Assembly: GCA_020832565.1 (NCBI GenBank)
Contig: JAFIEI010000005.1
Span: 56,601-120,600 of the forward strand
Source: Salinarimonas sp.
GTDB lineage: Bacteria > Pseudomonadota > Alphaproteobacteria > Rhizobiales > Beijerinckiaceae
Direction of reading: 5' to 3'
DNA length: 64,000 bases
This document shows positions 1 through 11,163 of the stretch, piece by piece. The stretch's first letter is position 1. Every line of letters begins with the position of its first letter. The position numbers were made by a program, and so were the translations under genes. The notes beneath the pieces are model-generated. The model saw only the letters and a program-made list of their open reading frames with translations, searched no databases and was not told the origin of the DNA.

Positions 1-692
1 TTGCGCGATTCGTCTTCGATGCGGGCATCATCTCCCGCAGGCATCGCGTCATCGGGGCCCGGCGCCGGATCCTGGTCGGGCAGGGGAGGCGGCGCGGCAG
101 GCGCTTCCGCTGGTACGACCGGATCGAGCCCGGCTGCATGATCCGGCTTCACCTCGCGCTTGCCCTTGCCCTCGCCCTCCACCTCGCCTTCGCGCGATTC
201 GCGATCCTCGAGCTGCGTCGCGCGCGCGAGAAACTCGTCCGACAGGCGCGGGGCGGGGTCCGGTGTCGCGGTTGCCTCCGGCTCGGCCGGTGGGGTGGAA
301 ATGTCGGGCGCAGATTTTGCGCCGAAAGCATTTCTGGTCTTGTCCAGCCCCGATAGCGCGACTGCAGCCGCTCCCGCGAGCGCGCCTGAAGCCGGGGCGG
401 CCGCCTTGGATGCGGAATCCGTGTCGAGGTTGGGCGAAGCGATTCCATCTGGCGCTACGGAACGCGTCGCCGCGCCCTGAGCGCCGCCCGAGCGCAGGGT
501 TTCGTTGAGCTGGCGCAGATGCGCGGCGAGGAAGGCGATGCCGGCCAGCATCACGCCGCCGGTTGCGACGATGACGCCCGAGAGGACCTGCGTCCAGCCG
601 CGTTCGAGAATGACGATTTCCCAGCCGGTGATGGCCGAGTAGACGCCGCCGAGGATCATCGCGGCGGCGACGCAGTACAACGCGATGATCAT
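1..692 (-). CDS. Membrane protein with long acidic/Pro-rich tail (partial, C-terminus off window)
   Basis: An open minus-strand frame runs without a stop from an ATG at 692 to the left edge, so the C-terminus is missing. It begins MIIALYCVAAAMILGGVYSA and shows two hydrophobic segments, at about residues 1-23 and 35-56, with VIVATGGVMLAGIAFLAA in the second. The remaining 170 or so residues are low complexity, rich in Ala, Pro, Asp and Glu, with a KGKR-type basic patch and no recognisable domain. This looks like a small inner-membrane anchor with a disordered cytoplasmic or periplasmic arm. It is divergent from the superoxide dismutase gene. Function unknown. Several plus-strand frames over the same stretch look like composition-driven shadows. 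Confidence 0.6.
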   Translation of the reverse strand, partial: MIIALYCVAAAMILGGVYSAITGWEIVILERGWTQVLSGVIVATGGVMLAGIAFLAAHLRQLNETLRSGGAQGAATRSVAPDGIASPNLDTDSASKAAAPASGALAGAAAVALSGLDKTRNAFGAKSAPDISTPPAEPEATATPDPAPRLSDEFLARATQLEDRESREGEVEGEGKGKREVKPDHAAGLDPVVPAEAPAAPPPLPDQDPAPGPDDAMPAGDDARIEDESR

Positions 693-934
693 GCGAACCC
701 TCGTCACGCGAAAAACATACTTGCCCAAACGTTAAAGCCCGTAAGCCTGCTTGCCAACGGCGCAGATTCCCTCAAGGGGGTTCTTCTGTGCGCGTATGCG
801 AAAAATCGGGTCCGGATGCAACGGAATGCAGGGGGTAACCGTTGCCGTGGCGTGTTATGGGGCTTACCTAAGCTTCGCAGTGCGCCCGCATGATGCGCGG
901 CGAAACGGAATTCGAATCAGGAGAGGAATTCGCC

Positions 935-1531
935 ATGTCCTTCAGCCTTCCCGATCTGCCTTATGCCTATGACGCGCTTCAGCCGTATATGTCGGCCGAG
1001 ACGCTCGAATATCACCACGACAAGCACCACCAGACCTATGTCACGACCGGCAACAAGCTGCTGGAAGGCTCCGAATTCGAAGGCAAGAGCCTCGAAGAGA
1101 TCGTGAAGGGTGCCTTCGGTGTCAACCAGGCCCTGTTCAACAATGCCGGCCAGCACTTCAACCACCTGCATTTCTGGAACTGGATGAAGCCCAATGGCGG
1201 CGGCGCCATTCCCGGTGCGCTCGAGAAGAAAATCGCCGAGGATCTCGGCGGCGTCGACAAGATGAAGGAAGATTTCATCCAGGCCGGCGTCACCCAGTTT
1301 GGCTCCGGCTGGGCCTGGATCGCGGTGAAGAACGGCAAGCTCGAAATCATGAAGACCGCGAATGGCGAAAGCCCGCTCGTCCATGGCGCTAAGCCGATCC
1401 TCGGCGTCGATGTGTGGGAGCACTCCTACTACATCGATTATCGCAACCGCCGTCCCGACTATCTCAAGGCCTTCATCGAGAATCTGGTCAATTGGGAATA
1501 TGTCGAGAAGCTCTACAACGAGGCGATCTGA
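935..1531 (+). CDS. sodB: Superoxide dismutase, Fe/Mn family (Fe-type signature)
   Basis: Converts superoxide to oxygen and hydrogen peroxide, normally in the cytoplasm. The 198-residue product has the N-terminal hairpin with the first metal ligand in LEYHHDKHHQTY (His27), the second ligand in AGQHFNHLHFWNWM, and the Asp and His ligands in DVWEHSYYIDYRNRRPDYL. The Gln in NNAGQHFNH is the residue usual in iron enzymes, so Fe-type is preferred over Mn-type, but metal use cannot be read with certainty. The start at 935 has an AGGAGAGG ribosome site just upstream; the in-frame ATGs at 890 and 893 would only add a short unrelated leader. No signal peptide is visible. A terminator follows at 1591. 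Length is normal for the family. Confidence 0.95.
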   Translation: MSFSLPDLPYAYDALQPYMSAETLEYHHDKHHQTYVTTGNKLLEGSEFEGKSLEEIVKGAFGVNQALFNNAGQHFNHLHFWNWMKPNGGGAIPGALEKKIAEDLGGVDKMKEDFIQAGVTQFGSGWAWIAVKNGKLEIMKTANGESPLVHGAKPILGVDVWEHSYYIDYRNRRPDYLKAFIENLVNWEYVEKLYNEAI

Positions 1532-1590
1532 TTGGAGGCGATCTGATCACGCAGCTATCCGGTTTCGCGGATCGCGATATCAATGAGGGG

Positions 1591-1617
1591 GCCCGCCGCA
1601 ATGGCGGGCTTCTTTTT
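1591..1617 (+). terminator. Intrinsic terminator after sodB
   Basis: GCCCGCC, a 5-base loop, then GGCGGGC, followed by TTCTTTTT. It lies 60 bases after the sodB stop and before the AlkB start, so it should separate the two transcripts. Confidence 0.8.
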
Positions 1618-1685
1618 GGCGGCGGAGGTCGATTTTTCCAAGGCCCAGCTTGCTTGCGCAAAGTCAGATATTACGATCGGCCATT

Positions 1686-2321
1686 ATGCCTGATGCAACG
1701 ACCGCGATCACTCTGGCGCCGGGTTTGGTCTACCATCCCGGCTATCTCACCCGTGCGGAGCAGGAGAAGCTGCTCGACGCGCTTCGGCAGATCCTCTACG
1801 CGGCGCCGCTCTTCACCCCGCGCATGCCGCGCACGGGCAAGCCGTTTTCGGTGCGCATGACGAATTGCGGCTCCCTCGGCTGGGTCGCCGATCAGGCCGG
1901 CTACCGCTACCAGCCGCATCATCCCGAAACGCAGGAGTCATGGCCGCCGATGCCGGCGCGGATGCTGCGCGCCTGGGATGATCTCGCGGGCTACCCGCAT
2001 CCGCCGGAAGCGTGTCTCGTCAATTATTACGCCGAAGCGGCAAAGATGGGCCTGCATCAGGATCGCGATGAGCAGGATTTCGATGCGCCCGTCGTCTCGC
2101 TCTCACTCGGCGATACCGCCGTGTTCCGCTATGGCGGGACGAAGCGCGGCGATCCGACCAAATCGGTGAAACTTGCCTCCGGCGATGCGATCGTCTTCGG
2201 CGGCGAGGCGCGGCTGATCTTCCACGGCATCGACCGCCTGCAGCGCGGCTCCTCGACGCTGCTCCCCAATGGCGGCCGCATCAACCTCACCCTGCGCCGC
2301 GTGAGCGCGCCGGGCGGGTGA
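1686..2321 (+). CDS. alkB: AlkB-type Fe(II)/2-oxoglutarate DNA dealkylase
   Basis: Predicted to reverse methyl lesions such as 1-methyladenine and 3-methylcytosine in DNA by oxidative demethylation, using Fe(II), oxygen and 2-oxoglutarate. The 211-residue product has the AlkB signature: NYYAEAAKMGLHQDRDE carries the His-x-Asp iron ligands, RLIFHGIDR the distal His, and GRINLTLRR the Arg that binds 2-oxoglutarate. The substrate-lid region SLSLGDTAVFRYGG is also typical. ATG 1686 was chosen because the upstream extension from 1650 is not AlkB-like. The gene converges on pyrG with only four bases between the two stop codons. No SOS or Ada-type promoter element was recognised. Confidence 0.93.
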   Translation: MPDATTAITLAPGLVYHPGYLTRAEQEKLLDALRQILYAAPLFTPRMPRTGKPFSVRMTNCGSLGWVADQAGYRYQPHHPETQESWPPMPARMLRAWDDLAGYPHPPEACLVNYYAEAAKMGLHQDRDEQDFDAPVVSLSLGDTAVFRYGGTKRGDPTKSVKLASGDAIVFGGEARLIFHGIDRLQRGSSTLLPNGGRINLTLRRVSAPGG

Positions 2322-2325
2322 TCCG

Positions 2326-4014
<1,689 letters not shown>

Positions 4015-4028
4015 TCATCCACACAAAA

Positions 4029-4052
4029 CGAAGGGGCCGGTCACCCGGCCCC
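4029..4052 (-). terminator. Intrinsic terminator after secG
   Basis: GGGGCCGG, loop GTGA read on the minus strand, CCGGCCCC, followed by TTCGTTTT. It lies between the secG stop and the pyrG start, so it either ends the secG transcript or attenuates read-through into pyrG. Confidence 0.7.
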
Positions 4053-4082
4053 GTGAAGGCCTTGCCATCCGCTCGACCGCGA

Positions 4083-4487
4083 TCAACGCGATTGCGGAAC
4101 CTGCGGCGATGCGGGCTCATCGCCCTGCTGCTGCTGGAGCTGCTCCAGAATGCCCGGGCCGGCGCCGCCGCCCGGCGCTTCTTCGCCCGGCTGGACGGGC
4201 GGTGCCGTCACGCCGCCGGGCACGTCGAAGACCGAAGTCGGCTGGCGGTCGTAACCGGCGAGAATAGCAAGGGTGAGGCTGGTCGCGAAAAAAGCCGCCG
4301 CGAGGATCGCCGTCGCCCGCGTCAGCGCGCTGGCCTGGCCGCGCCCCGTCATGAAGCCCCCGGGGCCTCCGCCACCGCCACCACCGCCGGCGCCCATGCC
4401 GATGCCGCCCTCGGAACGTTGCAACAGGACGGTGCCGACGAGCGACAACACGATAAGCAGGTGGATGATGATGACGACGGTTTGCAT
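4083..4487 (-). CDS. secG: Protein translocase subunit SecG
   Basis: Small accessory subunit of the SecYEG channel. The 134-residue product begins MQTVVIIIHLLIVLSLVGTV (first membrane helix), then LLQRSEGG, a Gly-rich loop (GAGGGGGGGGPGG), and a second helix near ATAILAAAFFATSLTLAILA. This helix-Gly loop-helix plan is diagnostic. The C-terminal tail is rich in Pro, Gln and Gly, as in many alphaproteobacterial SecG proteins, and ends in a run of Gln. It lies between pyrG downstream and an unknown ORF that separates it from tpiA; in many relatives tpiA and secG are direct neighbours. Confidence 0.93.
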   Translation of the reverse strand: MQTVVIIIHLLIVLSLVGTVLLQRSEGGIGMGAGGGGGGGGPGGFMTGRGQASALTRATAILAAAFFATSLTLAILAGYDRQPTSVFDVPGGVTAPPVQPGEEAPGGGAGPGILEQLQQQQGDEPASPQVPQSR

Positions 4488-4633
4488 GCTCTACCCTTCA
4501 GCGTCCTGTCAGGACAGCGTATTGGAATACGCGCCGACGTGAGACACAGGAACACGGCGATTCCACGGCAGGGCCGTGACCGCGATGGCCCTCATATGCA
4601 ATCGCAAAGCCCGTCTGTCCAGCATCAATCCCG

Positions 4634-4675
4634 AAAAAAGCGCATGCCTGCGACCGGGAAGCCGCAGGCATGCGC
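4634..4675 (-). terminator. Strong intrinsic terminator after the 349-residue unknown ORF
   Basis: A perfect 13-bp stem (GCGCATGCCTGCG at 4640-4652 with its complement at 4663-4675) and a 10-base loop, followed in minus-strand sense by TTTTTT. It begins 17 bases after the ORF stop. It is among the strongest terminators in the window and insulates secG from the ORF. Confidence 0.88.
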
Positions 4676-4692
4676 GCCACGTCGCTTTTCGT

Positions 4693-5742
4693 TCAGTCTT
4701 CGCGCGGGCGGTTCATGAAGTGCTCGATGATGTCGTTCATGAAGCCGCGTGCCAGCACTTCGGATTCCTTGACGAAACGAAGCCGGTCGACATCGGAGGG
4801 CGGCAGCGGGCTCTTCGCGGCGACCTCGTCGACGATCTTTTCCAGAATGTCGTTCATCAGGACGAGTTGTTCGTTCGTATCGAACAGGTCGTCGATCATC
4901 ATCTGCCGTACCGGAAGCGCCTGCAGGTCGATATCGTGCTCCTGCTGGAGGTGGTCGCGCACGACGCGCTCGGTCTCGGGCGTCACCGGCCCGCGATCAT
5001 TGGCGCCCGGTTCGCCGAAGCTGCGAAAGGCCGCCCTGTCCGGTGGCGCTGACATTCTGACGCGACTCCAGTCGTTGTTGCGCTCGACCGCGTGCTTGAA
5101 CACGTCGATCAGATCCGGATTGGCATGCGGGGTCAGGTGCCCGTCTGCTGCAAAGATCGCGCGCTGGCCGGGAGGCAGATTCGGGATCGTCTCTTGCGTA
5201 GGCTGCCGTGTCGCCGGGCGTGCGTTACCGGTCACGACATCGCCTTGCGGGCGTGCGGCCGATGTCCCTGCATCGGATTGTACGGGCGCGGGCCCGCCGG
5301 TAGTTTGCGCATATTCCTCATCGGTAACGTAGTCGGACCGAGCCGGCGCAGGCATGAAGGCGCCTGCTTCTTGTTCGGCGATATGCCGGCTGAGCGAATG
5401 CAGCATTGCCAATTGTGTCGGGTTGTCGGGAGCGGGCGCTTCGGCGAAGGTGCGCGCGAGATCGTTCGCCAGCGTACCGATCAGGGCATCCGGATTGGCG
5501 CCGCTGGTGCCGACGAGCGGGCCGGATGTCGCCGTTGCGGCAGAGCCGGTGTTCGGCTGAGACCCGGAGGCGCGTATGGCCTGCGCAAATTCCGGATCGC
5601 GCCAGACATTCGATGCACCACCGCTCTGCGCGTCGGCCTCGCCCTCCACATTCCGATTGCCGTTCGAGGCCCGCTCTGCCGCCGTTGGCTGCGTCGCGGT
5701 ATCGCTGCGCGGCTGTATCGACATCGTCATCAATACCGACAT
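4693..5742 (-). CDS. Unknown 349-residue protein, disordered N-terminal half
   Basis: I do not recognise a family. The start at 5742 follows GGAGGTCATTCC, a good ribosome site; a longer frame from 5802 lacks one. Residues 1 to about 90 are Ser/Thr/Gly/Ala/Asn-rich and probably disordered. A mixed middle has PNLPPGQRAIFAADGHLTPH. The last 90 residues are strongly helical and acidic (MMIDDLFDTNEQLVLMNDIL, FMNDIIEHFMNRPRED). There is no signal peptide or membrane segment. It sits alone between tpiA and secG with an AT-rich promoter region upstream and a strong terminator downstream, so it is an independent unit inserted in a conserved block. The layout would fit a secreted or regulatory protein, but there is no direct evidence for either. 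Confidence 0.7.
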   Translation of the reverse strand: MSVLMTMSIQPRSDTATQPTAAERASNGNRNVEGEADAQSGGASNVWRDPEFAQAIRASGSQPNTGSAATATSGPLVGTSGANPDALIGTLANDLARTFAEAPAPDNPTQLAMLHSLSRHIAEQEAGAFMPAPARSDYVTDEEYAQTTGGPAPVQSDAGTSAARPQGDVVTGNARPATRQPTQETIPNLPPGQRAIFAADGHLTPHANPDLIDVFKHAVERNNDWSRVRMSAPPDRAAFRSFGEPGANDRGPVTPETERVVRDHLQQEHDIDLQALPVRQMMIDDLFDTNEQLVLMNDILEKIVDEVAAKSPLPPSDVDRLRFVKESEVLARGFMNDIIEHFMNRPRED

Positions 5743-5859
5743 GGAATGACCTCCAGATATCCTGTGCGTCTGAAGGTTGTGGCAACTTCCGATCGGCTTC
5801 AATGAATAAATGTATATAGCACGCAGTAACTCGAAATTTACCTTAACGCGCCGATTGCC

Positions 5860-6618
5860 TCAGCAGGCACGGGCGATGGCGAGGAAGTCCGCGGCATTGA
5901 GGCTGGCACCGCCGACGAGTGCCCCGTCGACATCCGCTGCCGCCATCAATTCGCGTGCATTCGACGGCTTGACCGAGCCGCCATAGAGAAGCCGCAGGCG
6001 CGCAGCTTCGTCAGTGCCGATCCTGGCTGCGATCGTCTCGCGGATCGATGTATGCATCTGCGCGACATCGTCGACCGTCGGGGTGAGGCCGGTGCCGATG
6101 GCCCAGACGGGCTCGTAGGCAATGCAGGTATTTGCGCCGGTGATGGTGTCGTCGAGGAGGGCTTCCACCTGGGCGCGAACCACCGCGAGGGCATTGCCCG
6201 CTTCACGCTCGTCCTTCGTCTCGCCGACGCAGGCAATGGCGACCAGCCCGGCGCGATGCGCCGCGCGCAGTTTCGCTGCGACGGTGGCGTCATCCTCGGC
6301 GTGATACTGGCGTCGCTCGGAATGGCCGACGATGACATGGGTCGCGCCGCAATCGGCGAGCATTTCGGCGGCAATGTCGCCGGTAAACGCGCCGCTCGTC
6401 TCGGCATGGCAGTCCTGCCCGCCGACGGCGATGGCGGAGCCGTCGAGCGCTGTTGCGACAGCGGAGACAAGGGTCGCAGGAGGGCAGACGAGAAGGTCGG
6501 CCTCCGCCAGGCCGCCGGCCGCACCCACCCTCATTTCGGCGACCGTATCGAGGAAGGCGAGCGTGCCGTTCATCTTCCAATTGCCGGCAACGAGCTTGCG
6601 GTTTTCCGGTAACGCCAT
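5860..6618 (-). CDS. tpiA: Triosephosphate isomerase
   Basis: Interconverts dihydroxyacetone phosphate and glyceraldehyde 3-phosphate in glycolysis and gluconeogenesis. The 252-residue product has the substrate Lys in VAGNWKMNG, the catalytic His in [11 protein letters not shown], the catalytic Glu in [12 protein letters not shown] leading into the flexible loop, and the phosphate-binding YGGSVKPSN near the end. The start at 6618 is preceded by GGAGGAG; the frame remains open to 6972 but that extension has no family similarity. The gene is divergent from ppiD, with about 190 bases of shared promoter region. Confidence 0.98.
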   Translation of the reverse strand: MALPENRKLVAGNWKMNGTLAFLDTVAEMRVGAAGGLAEADLLVCPPATLVSAVATALDGSAIAVGGQDCHAETSGAFTGDIAAEMLADCGATHVIVGHSERRQYHAEDDATVAAKLRAAHRAGLVAIACVGETKDEREAGNALAVVRAQVEALLDDTITGANTCIAYEPVWAIGTGLTPTVDDVAQMHTSIRETIAARIGTDEAARLRLLYGGSVKPSNARELMAAADVDGALVGGASLNAADFLAIARAC

Positions 6619-6808
6619 CGTGACAACTCCTCCAGCGGGAAACGCGAAGCCGAGATAGCAGTTCCGTGAATGCGCGGCAATCCGCCCGCACCGCGCCATA
6701 TTTCTGCAGTCGATTGCAGCTGTGCCCTTTCCCCGCAGGAGAAACTGCGGTATCGCGGGCACTTGGGGGTCACACCCACCAATACGCAACAAAGAAGACG
6801 GAACGCCC

Positions 6809-8713
6809 ATGCTTCGCAATATGCGCAATGTCGGTCGCACCTGGGTCGGCAAGGTCGTCGCCGGCGCGCTGTTCACGCTGCTCATCCTCAGCTTCGCTGT
6901 CTGGGGGATCGGCGACATCTTCCGCGACGGTACGAGCAGGACGATCGCGCGTGTCGGTGACACGGAGATCACCGCCGAGATGGCGCGCGAGAGCTACCAG
7001 AACCAGGTTCGTCGGCTCAGCGTGCAGCTCGGCCAGCCGATCACGCCCGTCGAAGCACGCGCCTTCGGGCTCGACCGGCAGATCCTGTCGAATCTGGTCA
7101 CGGAAGCGACCCTCGACGAGCGCGCCCGCCAGTTGGGTATTTCTGTATCGGACCAGCTCGTGGCGCGGTCGATCATGGATGATCCGAGCTTCCAGGATGC
7201 GTCGGGCAATTTCGACCAGGGCCGATTCCAGCAACTTCTATTTTCCAACAATCTCTCTGAGCAGGGCTACGTCGCCCAGCAGCGCGATGCGATCGCGCGC
7301 CAGCAGATCATCGCGGCGCTTGCCGCCGATATCAGCGCACCGATCGCCGCGATGGAGGCAGTGCATCGTTATGGCGCGGAGCGACGCGAAGCGCGTTTCC
7401 TGATTCTCGAGGATGCCGATGCCGGTACGATTCCGGCGCCGACCGAGGATGAACTCGCCGCCTTCCATCAGGAGAATATCGGCCGCTACCGCGCGCCGGA
7501 ATTCCGCGCGGCGACGGTACTCGCCATCGATCCCGCCGATCTGGCAGATCCCTCTCTCGTGAGTGAAACGCAGGCTCGCAGCGTCTATGAGCAGCAGGGC
7601 GAAGCCCGGTTCGGCGCTCCCGAGCGCCGCGAGGTGCAGCGCATACCCTTCACCGCCGAGCAGGATGCCGCCGATGCCGCGTCGCGGCTCGCGATCGGTG
7701 ATGTCGATTTCGAGGGGCTCGCCAGCGAACGCGGCGTTGCGGACGACGTTTTCAATATGGGAATGATGACGCGCGACGCTTTCCTCGATCCCGCGATCCG
7801 GGATGCCGCCTTCGCTCTCGATGCCGGGGACATTTCGGAACCCGTATCGGGGCGCTTCGGCCATTCGCTCGTGCGTGTCGTGAGCGTGGAGGAGGGGCAG
7901 CTGCGTCCGTTCTCCGAAGTCGAGGACGAAATCCGCCGCGAGCTCGCCGTCGATCAGGCGCGTGATCGCATGCGCGACGTTTATAACGAGATCGAGGATC
8001 AGCGCGCCACGGGCCGGCCGCTGGCCGATATCGCCCGCGAACGCGGCTTCGAGCCGCGCCTCGTCGATGCCGTCGATGCGCAGGGGCGGGACCAGGCCGG
8101 CAACAGGGTCGACGTGCCGCGTGCCGATACGCTCGTCAGCGAGATCTTCGATTCCGATATCGGCATCGACAATGCCGCCCTGCGCACCGATGATGGCGGC
8201 TATATCTGGTTCGACGTCACCGGCGTCGAGCCCGCCCGCAATCGCGATCTCGACGAGGTTCGCGAGCAGGTGATCGCCGACTGGCGCAATGATCAGATCG
8301 CCGAGCGGCTGCGCGAGATGGCGTCCGACATGGTGGACCGGTTGAGCAGCGGCGACACGCTGGACGCGCTCGCCGAGGGCACAAGCGGCGTGGTCGGCGA
8401 GATCGGCGATCTCGCGCGTGGCCAATCCTCCGAGCCGCTCGACGATGCCGCCGTGAATGCAATCTTCGCGACCCGCGTCGGTGAGCCGGGCACGGCGCCG
8501 CTGGGTGAGACGCGGCGTGTCGTGTTCAGTGTCGAGAGCGCCCGCGCCACGCCGTTCCTGACGACGACGCCTGCGGCGGATACGATCGGCGAGCGTCTGC
8601 AGGGCGATATCGCCGAAGACATGCTGACGCAGTTCATCGCCCAGCTGCAGGACGATATCGGCGTGAGCATCAATCAGGAGGCTTATCGCGAAGCGATCGG
8701 CCTGGATTTCTGA
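6809..8713 (+). CDS. ppiD: PpiD-type periplasmic folding factor (SurA-N / parvulin, membrane-anchored)
   Basis: Predicted inner-membrane-anchored chaperone that helps proteins leaving the Sec channel. The 634-residue product begins [19 protein letters not shown], then one membrane helix ([17 protein letters not shown]), and then the SurA-N-like segment [21 protein letters not shown] parvulin-like region lies near residues 260-375, with [12 protein letters not shown] and [16 protein letters not shown]; the parvulin fold here is often degenerate and inactive in PpiD. The remainder is an acidic helical tail ending in GLDF. Start 6809 was chosen because it gives the standard cytoplasmic N-terminus. 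It is followed by trpE after 40 bases, an arrangement frequent in alphaproteobacteria. Confidence 0.9.
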   Translation: MLRNMRNVGRTWVGKVVAGALFTLLILSFAVWGIGDIFRDGTSRTIARVGDTEITAEMARESYQNQVRRLSVQLGQPITPVEARAFGLDRQILSNLVTEATLDERARQLGISVSDQLVARSIMDDPSFQDASGNFDQGRFQQLLFSNNLSEQGYVAQQRDAIARQQIIAALAADISAPIAAMEAVHRYGAERREARFLILEDADAGTIPAPTEDELAAFHQENIGRYRAPEFRAATVLAIDPADLADPSLVSETQARSVYEQQGEARFGAPERREVQRIPFTAEQDAADAASRLAIGDVDFEGLASERGVADDVFNMGMMTRDAFLDPAIRDAAFALDAGDISEPVSGRFGHSLVRVVSVEEGQLRPFSEVEDEIRRELAVDQARDRMRDVYNEIEDQRATGRPLADIARERGFEPRLVDAVDAQGRDQAGNRVDVPRADTLVSEIFDSDIGIDNAALRTDDGGYIWFDVTGVEPARNRDLDEVREQVIADWRNDQIAERLREMASDMVDRLSSGDTLDALAEGTSGVVGEIGDLARGQSSEPLDDAAVNAIFATRVGEPGTAPLGETRRVVFSVESARATPFLTTTPAADTIGERLQGDIAEDMLTQFIAQLQDDIGVSINQEAYREAIGLDF

Positions 8714-8753
8714 GGACGTCTCGGCAAAGGCCGCGTATTGCGAGGATTCCGTG

Positions 8754-10274
8754 ATGGAGGTGACTCCCGCCTTTCCCGATTTCGCGCAGCTCTATGATGC
8801 GGGGAAGGCCACGCTTCTGCGCACCCGGCTGATTGCCGATCTCGAAACGCCGGTGGCGGCGTATCTGAAGCTTCGCGCAGCCCATGCCGGGCCGGCCTTC
8901 CTGCTGGAATCGGTCGAAGGCGGCGCAGTGCGCGGGCGCTATTCCATGATCGGGCTGGCGCCGGATCTGATCTGGCGCTGCCAGGACGGCGCCTGCGCCA
9001 TCGACCGCGCGGCACTTTCGGGCGAAAAGGCCTTCACCCCCGATCCCCGCCCGCCGCTGGAGAGCCTGCGCGCGCTGATTGCCGAAAGCGCGATCCCGGA
9101 AGAAGCGGATCTGCCGCCGATGGCTGCGGGGCTTTTCGGCTATCTCGGCTACGACATGGTGCGCGCCATGGAGCGGCTCGGCCCGCCCAATCCGGATGTG
9201 CTGGGTGTGCCCGATGCGACCATGATCCGCCCGACCGTGATGGTCGTCTTCGACGCCGTGCGCGACGAGATCACGCTCGTCACCCCGATCCGCCCCGCCG
9301 AGGGCGTGAGCGCGAAGAGCGCGCATGAGAGCGGCATCGCCCGCCTCGAAGCGGTGATCGACGCGCTCGAACAGCCCGTGATCGCCCCCGTGGCCGCCGA
9401 TCCGTCAGCCCTCCCTGCCGTCGCCGCGCGCTCCAATACGGGGGATGCGGAATATGAGGGCATGGTGGCGCGCGCCAAGGAATATATCCGCGCGGGTGAC
9501 GCCTTCCAGATCGTGCTCTCGCAGCGCTACGAGGCGGATTTCCCGCTTCCCGCCTTTGCGCTCTACCGCTCCCTGCGCCGGATAAACCCGGCGCCGTTTC
9601 TCTGCTATCTCGATTTCGAGGATTTCCAGATCGTCTGCTCCTCACCGGAGATTCTGGTGCGCGTCCGCGACGGCGAGGTGACCGTGCGCCCAATCGCCGG
9701 GACCCGTCCGCGTGGCGCCACGCCGGAGGAGGATCGCCGCTATGCCGAAGAGCTGCTCGCCGATCCGAAGGAGCGCGCTGAGCATCTGATGCTGCTCGAT
9801 CTCGGACGCAACGATGTCGGGCGCGTTGCGGAATACGGCACCGTGCAGGTCACCGACAGCTTCTTCCTGGAATATTACAGCCAGGTCATGCACATCGTCT
9901 CCAACGTCACCGGCCGGCTCTCCGCGCGCCACGATGCGCTCGAAGCGCTCGTCGCGGGCTTTCCCGCCGGGACGGTGTCCGGCGCGCCGAAGGTGCGGGC
10001 GATGGAGATCATCGACGAACTCGAAAAGGACAAGCGCGGGCCCTATGCCGGCTGCATCGGCTATTTCGGTGCCGACGGGCAGATGGATACCTGCATCGTG
10101 CTGCGTACGGCGGTGGTCAAGGACGGCAGGATGTATGTGCAGGCAGGCGCCGGGATCGTCTATGACAGCGACCCGGTTTCCGAGCGGATCGAATGCGTCA
10201 ACAAGTCCAAGGCGCTGTTTCGGGCCGCCGAGGACGCGGTACGCTTCGCCAGTCGCGGCCAACGCGGGCAATAA
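8754..10274 (+). CDS. trpE: Anthranilate synthase component I
   Basis: First committed enzyme of tryptophan synthesis, forming anthranilate from chorismate with ammonia delivered by TrpG. The 506-residue product has the tryptophan feedback motif LLES at residues 50-53, the chorismate-binding core ([49 protein letters not shown]) and the C-terminal [16 protein letters not shown] 8751 directly precedes ATG 8754; the ATG is preferred, with GAGGA upstream. It is a stand-alone TrpE, not fused to TrpG. The next gene is rph rather than trpG-trpD-trpC, so the glutaminase partner must be elsewhere. No leader peptide or attenuator was seen upstream. Confidence 0.96.
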   Translation: MEVTPAFPDFAQLYDAGKATLLRTRLIADLETPVAAYLKLRAAHAGPAFLLESVEGGAVRGRYSMIGLAPDLIWRCQDGACAIDRAALSGEKAFTPDPRPPLESLRALIAESAIPEEADLPPMAAGLFGYLGYDMVRAMERLGPPNPDVLGVPDATMIRPTVMVVFDAVRDEITLVTPIRPAEGVSAKSAHESGIARLEAVIDALEQPVIAPVAADPSALPAVAARSNTGDAEYEGMVARAKEYIRAGDAFQIVLSQRYEADFPLPAFALYRSLRRINPAPFLCYLDFEDFQIVCSSPEILVRVRDGEVTVRPIAGTRPRGATPEEDRRYAEELLADPKERAEHLMLLDLGRNDVGRVAEYGTVQVTDSFFLEYYSQVMHIVSNVTGRLSARHDALEALVAGFPAGTVSGAPKVRAMEIIDELEKDKRGPYAGCIGYFGADGQMDTCIVLRTAVVKDGRMYVQAGAGIVYDSDPVSERIECVNKSKALFRAAEDAVRFASRGQRGQ

Positions 10275-10371
10275 GAGAGACGCGATCCACACATTGCGGG
10301 CCCGATATGCGCCGCACCCTTGCGGGGGGCCTGGGCCCGGTCTATCACCACGGCCTCAACAGGAGACCAGA

Positions 10372-11085
10372 ATGCGCCCATCCAAACGCCAATCCGATCA
10401 ATTGCGCCCCGTGACCCTCGAACGCGGGGTGGCGCGTTACGCGGAAGGGTCGTGCCTCGTCTCCTTCGGTGAGACCAAGGTCCTGTGCGCCGCATCCCTC
10501 GAAGAACGCGGCCCGCCCTGGCTGCGCGGCACCGGCAAGGGCTGGGTGACGGCGGAATATGCGATGCTGCCGCGCGCCACGCACGAACGCACCCGCCGCG
10601 AGGTGAATTCCGGCAAGCCCTCCGGGCGTACTCAGGAGATCCAGCGCCTGATCGGGCGTTCGCTGCGCGCAGTGGTCGATCTGCACGCGTTCGGGGAGCG
10701 CCAGATCGTCGTCGATTGCGACGTGATCCAGGCCGATGGCGGCACCCGAACGGCGGCGATCACGGGCGCCTGGGTTGCGCTCAACGATTGCTTCGCCTGG
10801 ATGATGAGCCGCTCGATCATCTCGATCAATCCGCTGAAAGACCATGTCGCGGCGATTTCCTGCGGGATCTACCGCGACACGCCGGTTCTCGATCTCGATT
10901 ATGCCGAGGATTCCACCGCCGAGACGGATGCGAATTTCGTCATAACCGGCAAGGGCGGCATCGTCGAGATCCAGGGCACGGCGGAAGGAAAGCCGTTCTC
11001 GGAGGAGGAATTCGTCTCGCTGCTGCGCCTCGCGCGCGGGGGCGTCGAGGAGCTCGTTACCATGCAGAAGCAGGTGATCGCCTGA
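10372..11085 (+). CDS. rph: Ribonuclease PH
   Basis: Phosphorolytic 3' exoribonuclease that trims tRNA 3' ends. The 237-residue product begins [19 protein letters not shown] and contains [17 protein letters not shown], the Arg-rich [15 protein letters not shown] segment, [20 protein letters not shown], and [17 protein letters not shown], all standard for the PH fold and its phosphate site. The start at 10372 follows AGGAGACCAGA. The last 20 residues ([20 protein letters not shown]) match the family end. In relatives rph is often next to rdgB/hemN and hrcA; here it lies behind trpE. A strong bidirectional terminator follows. Confidence 0.97.
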   Translation: MRPSKRQSDQLRPVTLERGVARYAEGSCLVSFGETKVLCAASLEERGPPWLRGTGKGWVTAEYAMLPRATHERTRREVNSGKPSGRTQEIQRLIGRSLRAVVDLHAFGERQIVVDCDVIQADGGTRTAAITGAWVALNDCFAWMMSRSIISINPLKDHVAAISCGIYRDTPVLDLDYAEDSTAETDANFVITGKGGIVEIQGTAEGKPFSEEEFVSLLRLARGGVEELVTMQKQVIA

Positions 11086-11114
11086 CGCCTGCTGCGGCCT
11101 TTCGCAGCCAATCG

Positions 11115-11146
11115 AAAAAGCCCGGCGATCTCCCGCCGGGCTTTTT
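11115..11146. terminator. Bidirectional terminator between rph and the MFS gene
   Basis: AAAAAGCCCGGCG, loop ATCTCC, CGCCGGGCTTTTT: a 9-bp GC stem flanked by A and T runs. It can stop rph from the left and the MFS gene from the right. Confidence 0.92.
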
Positions 11147-11163
11147 CTTTGTCGGTGGCGATC

